A stretch of 64,000 nt of DNA from Roseiarcus sp963798015 (GTDB lineage Bacteria; Pseudomonadota; Alphaproteobacteria; Rhizobiales; Beijerinckiaceae). The stretch covers positions 806,001 to 870,000 of the forward strand of contig CAWCSA010000005.1 in assembly GCA_963798015.1 (NCBI GenBank). The letters run 5' to 3'. How positions within the stretch are numbered: position 1 is the stretch's first letter; each line of letters starts with the position of its first letter. The position numbers and the translations under genes are program-made. Positions 16,686-24,729 of this stretch are shown here, in pieces. The notes beneath the pieces were generated by a model that worked only from the letters and a program-made list of their open reading frames with translations, did no database searches and was not told where the DNA came from.

Positions 16686-17615
16686 TCAAGGCCGAGGAAG
16701 AGCGGCCGCGACGCTAGAGAACGTGCGCTCCACCTCCGAGACAAAATCGCCTATGTGCTTGAGGTAAGCCGGCACGAGCGCCGAGGGGAAGTCGTGGCCC
16801 ATGCCGGGAATGATGATCAATTCGGCGCCCGGAATGCTATCGGCGGTGTCCTTGGCGGCGGCCGCGGGTATCACCGGATCATCGGCGCCGTGGATGACGA
16901 GCGCGGGACAACGCAGCTCCTTCAAGAGCGCGTTGCGAGGCGGGGCGACGATCAAGGCTGCCGACTGACGCGCGATTCCGGCCATGTCGAAAGGCGCGTA
17001 ATCCGTGCGGCGCGCGGCCCTCGCGCGCATTTCGGTTTCGCTTAATGGAAAGCCCGAACCGGACAAAGCCTTTTGCACGAGAATACTCGCGTCAATAAGG
17101 TCGTCGCGGCTGGTGCTGTTCGGCGGGCGGAATAGCACCGACAGCGTTTCGGGGTTCCCCGCCGGCAGATCTCGACGCCCGGTGGTGGACATGATCGATA
17201 CGAGGCTCTTCGTCCGGTCCGGATGATTGATCGCAACCAATTGCGCGATCATCCCGCCCATCGACGCGCCGACGATATGGGCGCGGTCGACGTCGAGCGC
17301 CCCCATGAGGGCCACAGCGTCGTTGGCCATGTCATCGAGAGAATAGGGAACATATGGATGTCTCCCGGTCATCACCTCCGCGAACAGCGCCCGAGGGTCC
17401 GGAGCCGTTTCGCCGGCGAGGTGGGTCGACTTGCCGACGTCGCGGTTGTCGAACCTGACGACCCGAAATCCCTTCGCCGCCAGTCCTTGGCAAAGCGCCT
17501 CCGGCCAGAAGATCAGCTGGGCGCCGAAGCCCATGATGAACAGGATGAGCGGATCGCCGTCGCGTCCGAAGCTTTCATATTCGATGTCGATTCCATTGGC
17601 ACGAATTTGCGGCAT
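16686..17615 (-). CDS. alpha/beta-fold hydrolase
   Basis: A 309-residue cytosolic hydrolase of the epoxide-hydrolase/esterase-like group. The first strand phrase ESFGRDGDPLILFIMGFGAQ, the nucleophile elbow GASMGG (Ser in IVGASMGGMIAQL), the acid in HGADDPVIP and the catalytic His in GMGHDFP are all present. The ATG at 17615 has GGAGGG six bases upstream, so the longer frame to 17711 is not used. Substrate unknown. It sits next to an IS insertion. Confidence 0.88.
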   Translation of the reverse strand: MPQIRANGIDIEYESFGRDGDPLILFIMGFGAQLIFWPEALCQGLAAKGFRVVRFDNRDVGKSTHLAGETAPDPRALFAEVMTGRHPYVPYSLDDMANDAVALMGALDVDRAHIVGASMGGMIAQLVAINHPDRTKSLVSIMSTTGRRDLPAGNPETLSVLFRPPNSTSRDDLIDASILVQKALSGSGFPLSETEMRARAARRTDYAPFDMAGIARQSAALIVAPPRNALLKELRCPALVIHGADDPVIPAAAAKDTADSIPGAELIIIPGMGHDFPSALVPAYLKHIGDFVSEVERTFSSVAAALPRP

Positions 17616-17786
17616 AGGCCCTCCAGCATCTCTTGTTCCGCCGAATCTGGACCTGAGTCTGATCGGCCAAAGCTCCTGCGTGTCATGCCCGCGAAAGTAG
17701 GCGCCCTGCAAGGCCTGCCGAGATTCAAAATTCCCGCTTGCGCCCGAATGACAGAACCGCCGGCCCTACGTCGTCTTGACGCCTAA

Positions 17787-18683
17787 GAGTCCGTTTGAGA
17801 ACACCTATTCGTGAGCAATTCGCCTGAGCAGGATGCTTCCGAGAGCGACGTGGATCATGGCTTCGGAACAGTCGATGCGTTCCTCGTAGTCACGCACGAG
17901 ACGGCGCCATCGCGTCATCCATCCGAACGTTCGCTCGACGACCCATCGACGCGGCAGGACCTCGAAACCCTTGGCGGTGTCGGATCGCTTGACGATCTGG
18001 ATAGTGAAATCGCGGAAGGCGGCCTTATCCATGAGTTGGGTGCGGTCATAGGCCCCGTCGGCGAACAGATGCTTCAGCCACGGCCAGCGCTTGCGGACAC
18101 CGTCCAGGATCATTTGAGCCCCGGCGCTGTCGGAAATGTCGGCCGGAGTCAGATTGATCATCAAGAGTCGGCCATCGGTGTCGACGGCGATGTGGCGCTT
18201 GCGACCCACGATCTTCTTGCCCCCATCGTATCCCCTTGTTTTCGCTTCCGGAGCTTTGACCGACTGGCTGTCGATGACGCCCCCGGTTGGGCTTGCTTCG
18301 CGTCCCACGCGCTCTCGGTCGAGCATCAGCGCGACATCGTGGATCGTCTGAAACAGGAACCGACGCACAAATCGTCGAAACCACCAATAGACGGTCTGCC
18401 AGGGCGGGAAATCATTCGGCAGCATCCGCCATCCCCCGCCCGAACGCGCCATGTAACGGATTGCGTTCAACACCTCCCGCAAATCGACCTCGACAGGGCG
18501 CCCCGACTTCGACGCGCGAGGAAGAAAAGGCTCAATCCTCGCCCACTCCTCATCGGTCAAGTCGCTCGGATAACGCTTGGTCTTCTTCTCGATCTTGGCC
18601 ATTCGGCCGCGCGTCGCTCGGGTCCACATCCCAAGCTTGAATCACAGCCGAAAAACCCTTTCAACCAGTTTTCAAACGGACTC
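17787..18683 (-). mobile_element. complete IS5-family insertion sequence
   Basis: An 897-bp element. The left end GAGTCCGTTTGAGAAC (17787-17802) and the right end GTTTTCAAACGGACTC (18668-18683) form a 16-bp terminal inverted repeat with one mismatch. TAA at 17784-17786 and TAA at 18684-18686 look like the target duplication. It carries one intact transposase, so it may still be active. Confidence 0.88.
17805..18629 (-). CDS. IS5-family transposase
   Basis: A 274-residue DDE transposase that moves the surrounding element. It starts MWTRATRGR..., like many relatives that begin MWT, then PSDLTDEEWARIEPFLP (N-terminal DUF4096-like domain). The catalytic residues lie in GGVIDSQSVK (first Asp), LFADGAYD (second Asp) and RRWVVERTFGWMTRWRRL (Glu). 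No internal stops or shifts. It fills almost the whole element. Confidence 0.95.
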   Translation of the reverse strand: MWTRATRGRMAKIEKKTKRYPSDLTDEEWARIEPFLPRASKSGRPVEVDLREVLNAIRYMARSGGGWRMLPNDFPPWQTVYWWFRRFVRRFLFQTIHDVALMLDRERVGREASPTGGVIDSQSVKAPEAKTRGYDGGKKIVGRKRHIAVDTDGRLLMINLTPADISDSAGAQMILDGVRKRWPWLKHLFADGAYDRTQLMDKAAFRDFTIQIVKRSDTAKGFEVLPRRWVVERTFGWMTRWRRLVRDYEERIDCSEAMIHVALGSILLRRIAHE

Positions 18684-18732
18684 TAACCCCCCAGCTTCGG
18701 ATTGCAAATAAGCACGGAGATGCTTAGCGTTC

Positions 18733-19011
18733 GTGGCTGCGTGTAGTCGACCGGAAGGCAGAAATGCGAAACTTTCGCTTATGTGCGCCGGGCTCGGCAC
18801 AACAGCGGCGCCGGTTCTGGCCGTGAGCGCGCCAGCGGATGTAAAAAGCTGCACCGAGCGGCTCAAGACCTGCCAGGGCTTTTGCGCCAAGACCGAGAGC
18901 GGCTCGCCGGGGCGCCTGGCCAAATGCGGCGAGTACCGGCAAGCCTGCCTCGCGAGCGGCTGCTGGGAGAGTAAATACGTCTCGAAGGAATGCGGCTTCG
19001 CCAAGCATTAG
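18733..19011 (+). CDS. small cysteine-rich, probably exported protein next to the IS
   Basis: The open frame encodes 92 residues whose second half has seven cysteines with regular spacing (SCTERLKTCQGFCAK, KCGEYRQAC, GCWESKYVSKEC). A weak signal-like start, MCAGLGTTAAPVLAVSAPA, could begin at 18781. The IS right end lies only 50 bases upstream, so the original promoter or N terminus may have been removed. No family is recognised and opposite-strand frames overlap it, hence low confidence. Confidence 0.42.
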   Translation: MAACSRPEGRNAKLSLMCAGLGTTAAPVLAVSAPADVKSCTERLKTCQGFCAKTESGSPGRLAKCGEYRQACLASGCWESKYVSKECGFAKH

Positions 19012-19020
19012 GCGCGCCCG

Positions 19021-19923
19021 TCAGTTGAACGCCTTCGCGCCCTCATCCACCGCCTCTTCCGGCGCTACCCATCTGAAGCCCGTGAACTGGTGGCGCGCCC
19101 AGGTGAACTGGCGCTTGGCGTAATGGCGGGTGTCGAGCTTCGAGCGTAACACGGCCTCGTCGAGCGAGAGCCGGCCCTCGAGATGCTCAATGAGATGCGG
19201 AACGCCGTGGGCGCGCATGACCGGCAGCGCCGGATCGAGCTGCCGCTGCATCAAGGCCGCCACCTCATCGAGCGCGCCGTGCGCGAGCATGGCGCCGAAC
19301 CGCGCGTCGATGCGGTGGCCGAGTTCAGCACGGTCTGGCGCGAGATAAAGGCCCGCCCATTCTCCCGGCGCCAACACCGGCGCTGCTCGGGCGCCCAGGA
19401 ACGAGGTGAGCGGACGCCCCGTAGCATCGAGCACCTCGAGCGCGCGCAAGATGCGCTGCCGGTCATTGGGATTGAGGCGCTGCGCAGTCTCGGGATCGCG
19501 CGCCGCCAGGTCCTCGTGAAGCCCGGGCGTGGCGCGGCTCTCGGCCTTGCTTCGAACCTCAGCCCGCACGGCTTCGGGCACGGGCGGGATGTCCGACAGG
19601 CCCTCGATCAGCGCGCGGAAATAAAGCCCGGTGCCGCCGACGAAAATAACCGGCTGTTCGCCCATGTCTGCGAGAATTTCGCCCGCGGCAAGCGCCCACC
19701 GACCGGCGGAAAAATTGACCGCGCCGTCGATTGCGCCGAACAGGCGATGCGGGGCACCCGCCTCCTCGTCCGGCGTCGGCCGCGCGGTCAGGATTCGGAG
19801 ATCCCGGTAGACTTGCATCGAATCGGCGTTGACGATCGTCGCGCCGAAGCGCTTCGCGAGCGCAAGCGCCGCCGCCGACTTGCCGCTCGCGGTCGGGCCT
19901 GCGATGAGGAGCGCCCGCCTCAA
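19021..19923 (-). CDS. miaA: tRNA dimethylallyltransferase
   Basis: Transfers a dimethylallyl group to A37 of tRNAs reading UNN codons. The 300-residue protein begins (M)RRALLIAGPTASGKS with the P-loop at 9-16, then VNADSMQVYRDL, RLFGAID, FVGGTGLYFRALIEGL and the tRNA-binding YAKRQFTWARHQ. I chose TTG 19923 because the only upstream starts lie far inside the divergent serB gene. Just 27 bases separate the two start codons, so their promoters must overlap or reach into each other. Confidence 0.9.
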   Translation of the reverse strand: MRRALLIAGPTASGKSAAALALAKRFGATIVNADSMQVYRDLRILTARPTPDEEAGAPHRLFGAIDGAVNFSAGRWALAAGEILADMGEQPVIFVGGTGLYFRALIEGLSDIPPVPEAVRAEVRSKAESRATPGLHEDLAARDPETAQRLNPNDRQRILRALEVLDATGRPLTSFLGARAAPVLAPGEWAGLYLAPDRAELGHRIDARFGAMLAHGALDEVAALMQRQLDPALPVMRAHGVPHLIEHLEGRLSLDEAVLRSKLDTRHYAKRQFTWARHQFTGFRWVAPEEAVDEGAKAFN

Positions 19924-19950
19924 GTCTTTGCCTGCCCGTCTGGAAGCATC

Positions 19951-20844
19951 ATGTCGTCCGTCCTCGTCGCCACGCTCATCGCCGATCCATCGAAGGCGCC
20001 GCTCACCGAAGCAACAGTCGACCGCGCCGCGCAAGCCCTCCGTGGCGTCGAGCGCCGGCGCTGGCTCGACGAGCGCATCGCCGCCGATGTTGTTTTTACC
20101 GGAGACCTGAACGTCAAGCGCGCGGCGCTCGACAGCACGCTCGCGGACGAGCCCATCGACATTATCGTACAGCCGCTTGCCCATCGCCGGAAGCGGCTCC
20201 TGGTCGCGGATATGGATTCGACGCTGATCGGCCAGGAATGCATCGACGAACTTGCGGATGTCGCCGGGGTCGGCGCGCGCGTCGCCGCGATCACCGAGCG
20301 GGCGATGCGGGGCGAGGTTGCGTTCGCGCCGGCGTTGCGCGAGCGCGTCGCTCTGCTTCACGGCCTGCCCGAGACCGTGATCGGCGATGTGCTGAGGGAT
20401 CGCATCACGCTCAATCGCGGCGCACGCACGCTTGTGCAGACGATGCGCGCGAACGGCGCTCATGTCGCCATCGTCTCTGGCGGCTTTCGCCAGTTCACAC
20501 GGGCCATTCGGGAGCGCCTCGGCGCCGACGAGGATCGCGCCAATGTGCTCCTGATCGATGGCGGCAAGCTGACCGGCAAGGTCATGGAGCCGATCCTCGG
20601 CCAGGACGCCAAGCTCGCCGCGCTCAACGAGATCGCCGCCGCAATGGGGCTCGCGCCTGACGACACGCTGGCGGTCGGCGACGGCGCCAACGATCTTCCG
20701 ATGCTGCAATCCGCCGGGCTCGGAATCGCCTACCGCGCCAAGCCCAAAGTCGCGGCTGGAGCAGACGCGCGCGTCGAGCACGCTGATCTTACGGCGCTCC
20801 TTTATGCGCAGGGCTTCGCCCGCAAGGATTTCGTCGAGGGGTGA
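19951..20844 (+). CDS. serB: phosphoserine phosphatase
   Basis: Last step of serine synthesis, hydrolysing O-phosphoserine. The 297-residue HAD-family enzyme has an N-terminal regulatory part (about 1-75), the nucleophile motif DMDST at 87-91, the second motif VAIVSGGF, and the Mg-binding GDGANDLPML. The ATG at 19951 has GGAAG upstream. It diverges from miaA. Length and motifs are complete. Confidence 0.94.
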   Translation: MSSVLVATLIADPSKAPLTEATVDRAAQALRGVERRRWLDERIAADVVFTGDLNVKRAALDSTLADEPIDIIVQPLAHRRKRLLVADMDSTLIGQECIDELADVAGVGARVAAITERAMRGEVAFAPALRERVALLHGLPETVIGDVLRDRITLNRGARTLVQTMRANGAHVAIVSGGFRQFTRAIRERLGADEDRANVLLIDGGKLTGKVMEPILGQDAKLAALNEIAAAMGLAPDDTLAVGDGANDLPMLQSAGLGIAYRAKPKVAAGADARVEHADLTALLYAQGFARKDFVEG

Positions 20845-21012
20845 AGGAGGGGCTTAAGGGAAGGTCACCATGACGACTTCTAGCGGTGTCGCCTCACTCG
20901 CAAGTCGGCCTCGCTCAAGGCCTCCGATGGAACGTCGGCCCCATCCGTGTTAAGGGGCCGGACATTAGCTGCGCCAGGCGCGGCCCAATAAATCGGAGAA
21001 GGGAGATCGGCA

Positions 21013-22281
21013 ATGACTATCGAATCGGTCATGAAGACGCCCGAAGCCGTCGACCACGCGGCGCTCGCCGAGACCATGCCGCTCGATGAGATCGATGTGA
21101 GCAATCCTGCTCTGTATCAGGAGGACGTTTGGCAGCCCTATTTTCGCCGGCTGCGGCGGGAGGCGCCGGTCCACTATTGCAAGGAAAGCCCGCTCGGGCC
21201 GTATTGGTCGGTGAGCAAACACAAGGACATCATCGCGCTCGAAGTCGACCATAGGACGTTCTCGTCCAGTTCGACGCTGGGCGGCATTACGTTGCGCGAG
21301 CGTTCCGCCGACCTGGAACTGCCCATGTTCATCGCTATGGACCCGCCCAAGCATGACGTTCAGCGCAAGGTGGTGCAGCCGATCGTCTCGCCTGAGAACG
21401 TCGCCAATTTCGAGGGCCTGATCCGTACCCGCGTACGCGACACTCTCGACGGCCTCCCGCGCGGCGAAACCTTCAACTGGGTGGATAAAGTCTCGATTGA
21501 GCTCACATGCCAGATGCTGGCGACCCTATTCGACTTTCCGTTCGAGGACCGCCGGAAGCTCGGCTACTGGTCGGACGTCTCGACTGCCATCCCTTATGTG
21601 GGCGGGCTGGTCGAAAGCGAGGAGCAGAAAGAGGCCGTATTCGCCGAGTGCCTTGGCTATTTCATGAATTTGTGGAACGAGCGCGTCAATTCCGAGCCGC
21701 GCCGGGATCTCATTTCAATGCTGGCGCATGGCGAAGCGACGCGGAATATGAGCGCGCGCGAATATCTCGGCAACGTCATTCTGCTCATTGTCGGTGGCAA
21801 CGACACCACCCGCAATTCGATGAGCGGCGGCCTCCTGTTCCTGAGCCAGAACCCGGAGGAATTCGCCAAGCTGCGCGCCAAGCCCGAACTGGTCGATTCG
21901 ATGTCGCCGGAGATCATTCGCTACCAGACGCCGATCGCCTACATGCGCCGCACGGCGCTCACCGACGTCGAGTTCGGCGGGCAAAACATCCGCAAGGGCG
22001 ATAAGGTCGCCATGTGGTATATCTCGGGCAATCGCGACGAGGAGGCGATTGAGGAGCCCGACCGCTTCATCATCGACCGCGCGCGCCCGCGCCAGCATCT
22101 CTCGTTCGGCTTCGGCATTCACCGCTGCGTCGGCAAGAGCCTGGCCGAAATGCAATTGAAGATCCTTTGGGAGGAAATCCTCGATCGCCTGCCAGGCATC
22201 GAGGTCGTCGGCGAGCCGAAACGGGTGTTTTCGGCTTTCGTTCACGGGATCAGCGAATTGCCGGTGCGCATTCCGGCTTGA
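21013..22281 (+). CDS. cytochrome P450, CYP153-like alkane/fatty acid omega-hydroxylase
   Basis: A soluble bacterial P450 of 422 residues. The I-helix LIVGGNDTTRNSMSGG (near 260), the ExxR helix EIIRYQTP, MRRTALTDVEFGGQNIRKGD, MWYISGNRDEEAI and the heme loop HLSFGFGIHRCVGK (heme ligand Cys 372) match the CYP153 family, which hydroxylates terminal carbons of medium-chain alkanes and acids. MFIAMDPPKHDVQRK near 110 is also typical. No ferredoxin or ferredoxin reductase gene is beside it, so redox partners must come from elsewhere. A fragment of a second copy lies at 24042. The 168-base gap upstream holds only a 26-codon leader-like frame. Confidence 0.9.
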   Translation: MTIESVMKTPEAVDHAALAETMPLDEIDVSNPALYQEDVWQPYFRRLRREAPVHYCKESPLGPYWSVSKHKDIIALEVDHRTFSSSSTLGGITLRERSADLELPMFIAMDPPKHDVQRKVVQPIVSPENVANFEGLIRTRVRDTLDGLPRGETFNWVDKVSIELTCQMLATLFDFPFEDRRKLGYWSDVSTAIPYVGGLVESEEQKEAVFAECLGYFMNLWNERVNSEPRRDLISMLAHGEATRNMSAREYLGNVILLIVGGNDTTRNSMSGGLLFLSQNPEEFAKLRAKPELVDSMSPEIIRYQTPIAYMRRTALTDVEFGGQNIRKGDKVAMWYISGNRDEEAIEEPDRFIIDRARPRQHLSFGFGIHRCVGKSLAEMQLKILWEEILDRLPGIEVVGEPKRVFSAFVHGISELPVRIPA

Positions 22282-22399
22282 GGCGCGCTGCTGGACGGCG
22301 AGGACCAGATCTCGCTGATCGTCGAGCAGGCATTGACCAACCAGGTCTTCGACGTGAGCCTGCTGACGCAAGCTCCGAGATGGATAAGGAGGCATCAAT

Positions 22400-23857
22400 T
22401 TACGCAGGCAGCGCCTTTGGCCTGTCCCGGATCAGGGCCGTCGCCGTGCCGATGGCGGCGAAGATGGCGAGTAGGACCAATATGGCGTCGACGGCCGCAA
22501 GCAGCGTCAGCGGTTGCGCTTGGCTAGTCCGAACCAGAGTGCCGACGTGAGGCTCGAGCCGCCAGGCCAGAACGGTCGCGGAGGCGGCAACTCCCGCGCC
22601 CCCGCCAAAAATACGCAGAAGATTGAGAAGGCCCCCTGCCGTGGCCGATTTTTCGATCGGGGCTGCCGCCATCGTCTCATTGTTGTTCGAAGCGATGTAC
22701 AGCCCGAGCCCAACGCCAAAGACCGCAAGGCCGATCATGACGATTGGCAAGCTGTCTGGCGCCCCCGATAGCGTTTGCGTCAACGCCAGCGCAGACAGGC
22801 CACAAAGGACCGGGCCGGCGACAAGCACCAGCCGGGCATAACGGTCCGCAACTGATCCCGCAAAGGGCGCGACGACCCCAAGCGCGACCGGAATGATGGT
22901 AAGGCGCAGCCCCGCGACAATCGGCTGCTCGCGATAGCCGCGCACAAAGGCGTAGGACATCGCAAAGAACATCCCGAAAAGCATAGCGTAGGAGAGCAGG
23001 ACTCCGATTGTCCCCGCCGAAAAGGAACGGGAGCGAAAGAGACGCAGATCCAGGAGCGGCGCGGTCGTCCGGGTTTCACGCCAGATGAAGGCCGCGAGAA
23101 AGATCGGCGCGGCGACAAGGCAAGCGACGAGCGCCGGCGAAGGCCCCCATGCATGAAATTGGGCGATCACGACGAGCAGCGTCGCGAGTGCGGGAACGAG
23201 AAACGCCGCCCCAAGCCAATCGAAGCGGCTATCGCCAGCGAACGTTATTGTCTTTGGCACAATTAGCCAGGAGAGCATGAAGGCGACGACAGAAAGCGGG
23301 ACGTTGACCCAGAAAACCCAGCGCCACCCGAGGGTTCCGAGCAACAGGCCGCCGACAGTCGGCCCCATGGCGAAACCCACCGCCTGGGCGGTTGCCATAA
23401 TTCCGAGCGCCTTGCCGCGTCGCTCCGGGCCGGCGGCAATGACCAGGATGACGACACTATTCGCTCCGGTCATCGCCGCGCCGATCCCTAGAAGGACGCG
23501 CAGGCCTACCAACGATCCAAGGCTCGGCGCGAGCCCACACAGCGTCGATAAGATCGCGAAACTGGCAAAGCCGCTCAGAAAGAAGACTTTGCGTCCGGCG
23601 ATCTCCGCCAGACGCGCAAAGATCGGCAACGCGCAGGCGACAGCCAGCATGTAGCCGACCGCCACCCAGCTGACCGTATTGATCGGAGCATCGAACGCGG
23701 TTTCTAGCGAAGGCATCGCAAGCTGGACGATGCTTGCGTCCAATTGCCCCATAAACCCGCCGAAGCACGCGCAGGCGACGATGAGCCATGGATAGGCCCC
23801 ACTCCGAACGAAGAAAGAAGCCGGCGCGGGTTCTGGCAACCGGGCGCTAAAGCTCAC
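22400..23857 (-). CDS. MFS drug/solute exporter, DHA2 type
   Basis: A 485-residue major-facilitator transporter of the EmrB/QacA group with about 14 predicted membrane segments. Diagnostic phrases are GFMGQLDASIVQLAMPSLE, FARLAEIAGRKVFFLSG (loop 2-3), LGIGAAMTGANS and the motif C-like MATAQAVGFAMGPTVGG. The start is a GTG at 23857 with GGGGAG six bases upstream. No adaptor protein or regulator is adjacent. It lies between the intact P450 and the P450 remnant, so it may export a related hydrophobic compound; that link is inference. Confidence 0.88.
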   Translation of the reverse strand: MSFSARLPEPAPASFFVRSGAYPWLIVACACFGGFMGQLDASIVQLAMPSLETAFDAPINTVSWVAVGYMLAVACALPIFARLAEIAGRKVFFLSGFASFAILSTLCGLAPSLGSLVGLRVLLGIGAAMTGANSVVILVIAAGPERRGKALGIMATAQAVGFAMGPTVGGLLLGTLGWRWVFWVNVPLSVVAFMLSWLIVPKTITFAGDSRFDWLGAAFLVPALATLLVVIAQFHAWGPSPALVACLVAAPIFLAAFIWRETRTTAPLLDLRLFRSRSFSAGTIGVLLSYAMLFGMFFAMSYAFVRGYREQPIVAGLRLTIIPVALGVVAPFAGSVADRYARLVLVAGPVLCGLSALALTQTLSGAPDSLPIVMIGLAVFGVGLGLYIASNNNETMAAAPIEKSATAGGLLNLLRIFGGGAGVAASATVLAWRLEPHVGTLVRTSQAQPLTLLAAVDAILVLLAIFAAIGTATALIRDRPKALPA

Positions 23858-24041
23858 TCAGAGCTCCCCATTACGACTGCTCCGTGCGGTTGACCGCGAG
23901 CGTCGAGCAAAGCCGCGGAGTCGCGGCCAACCAAGAGACTCACAAGCCCGGGCCGCAAATAGTCAGACTGAGTAGATCGGGGCGCCCATCAGCCCGAATA
24001 CAAAGCCTGTACCAGACTCGTGCGCAGGCGTCCCGCAGACC

Positions 24042-24123
24042 GAAATGCGATTGAAGTTCCTGTGGGAGGAGATCCTCGATCGCCTGCCCAGGCATCGAGG
24101 TCGTCGGCGAGCCGAGGCGTGTC
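24042..24123 (+). pseudogene. remnant of a CYP153-like P450 C terminus
   Basis: Translated, this stretch reads EMRLKFLWEEILDRLP, then after removing one extra C in the run near 24087 continues GIEVVGEPRRV. The intact P450 upstream has EMQLKILWEEILDRLPGIEVVGEPKRV at the same place. The fragment is therefore a decayed duplicate on the same strand, with a one-base insertion and nothing recognisable before about 24030. The rest of the gap 23858-24363 holds no gene I can support. Confidence 0.82.
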
Positions 24124-24363
24124 CTGCCGATCTTTTTCATCCTGAACACAATCATAGCCTGTTGCGCCTGCCCGTGGATCAATGACCCGCCGGACCGCCC
24201 GCGTTCGCGCGGACTGCAAGGCCCCTCTTCGATTGGGCGTCTGCAATTTGGCTCTCACGGTGACAACTGTGTTCGGCGGGAGAACGACTGTGGGCCGCTA
24301 TGGAGCGTCAAGGCCAGCGTGTCCCGGCCATGACGATAAAGGCTCCGCGCCGCCGCCGAAAGC

Positions 24364-24668
24364 AAGGTCGTTCAACAGCCATCGCTATAAGAGCCAGCAA
24401 TTTGTTGCGTTAAATCAGAAATCGAACTAAGCTCGCCCCATGGAAAATTCTGCGCTTCCTCATAACGACGGCTGCGTTCTCTCACTGCGGGCTTCGAACA
24501 TCACGAGAGAGCGTCGCGAAAAATTTTCTGCGGTGTTTTCCGTGTAACCCATTGATAAGTCTCGATCCGGACGAGAGAATCCAAGGAAATCCAAGACAAT
24601 CCAATAGCAATTCTCCTTGGGTTTCGTCGCAAAAGCGCCACGCGCCAAGACAATCCAAATGGATCGAC
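24364..24668. repeat. dispersed 305-bp intergenic element, copy A
   Basis: Homologous along its whole length to copy B at 56638-56940. Shared landmarks are AAGGTC at the left end, ATCAGAAATC and AAGCTCGCCCCATG, an A/T run, GTAACCCATTGATAAGT (24544-24560), an inverted repeat TCTCG (24560-24564) / CGAGA (24572-24576) with a 7-bp spacer, and AATCCAA motifs at 24578, 24588, 24598 and 24652. The first three are phased at 10 bp. The filler between the third and fourth motifs differs from copy B, yet the distance (54) is identical. It resembles a recombinase attachment site or small non-coding mobile element. Confidence 0.8.
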
Positions 24669-24729
24669 CGGCCCAACTTCGCAGCGCTGCCGAGAAGAAG
24701 CAATAAACCTATATCAAACGTAAAATAGC

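Noticed and set aside
19021..20844. Very long antisense reading frames running through both miaA and serB on each strand
   Set aside because: Each is the real gene of one half extended through the antisense of its neighbour in a GC-rich codon phase. The antisense halves have no family pattern, and the true genes have strong motifs.
20871..20951. 26-codon leader peptide upstream of the P450
   Set aside because: It has a GGAAGG ribosome site, but no attenuator hairpin or recognisable regulatory codons, so it is not called as a gene.
22282..22390. Coding-like stretch after the P450 (LLDGEDQISLIVEQALTN)
   Set aside because: It reads well for about 30 codons in one frame but has no start and no recognisable family; possibly a remnant, not supportable.
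24578..24658. AATCCAA repeats considered as a CRISPR array
   Set aside because: The unit is 7 bases at a 10-bp step with no spacers of CRISPR length and no cas genes.
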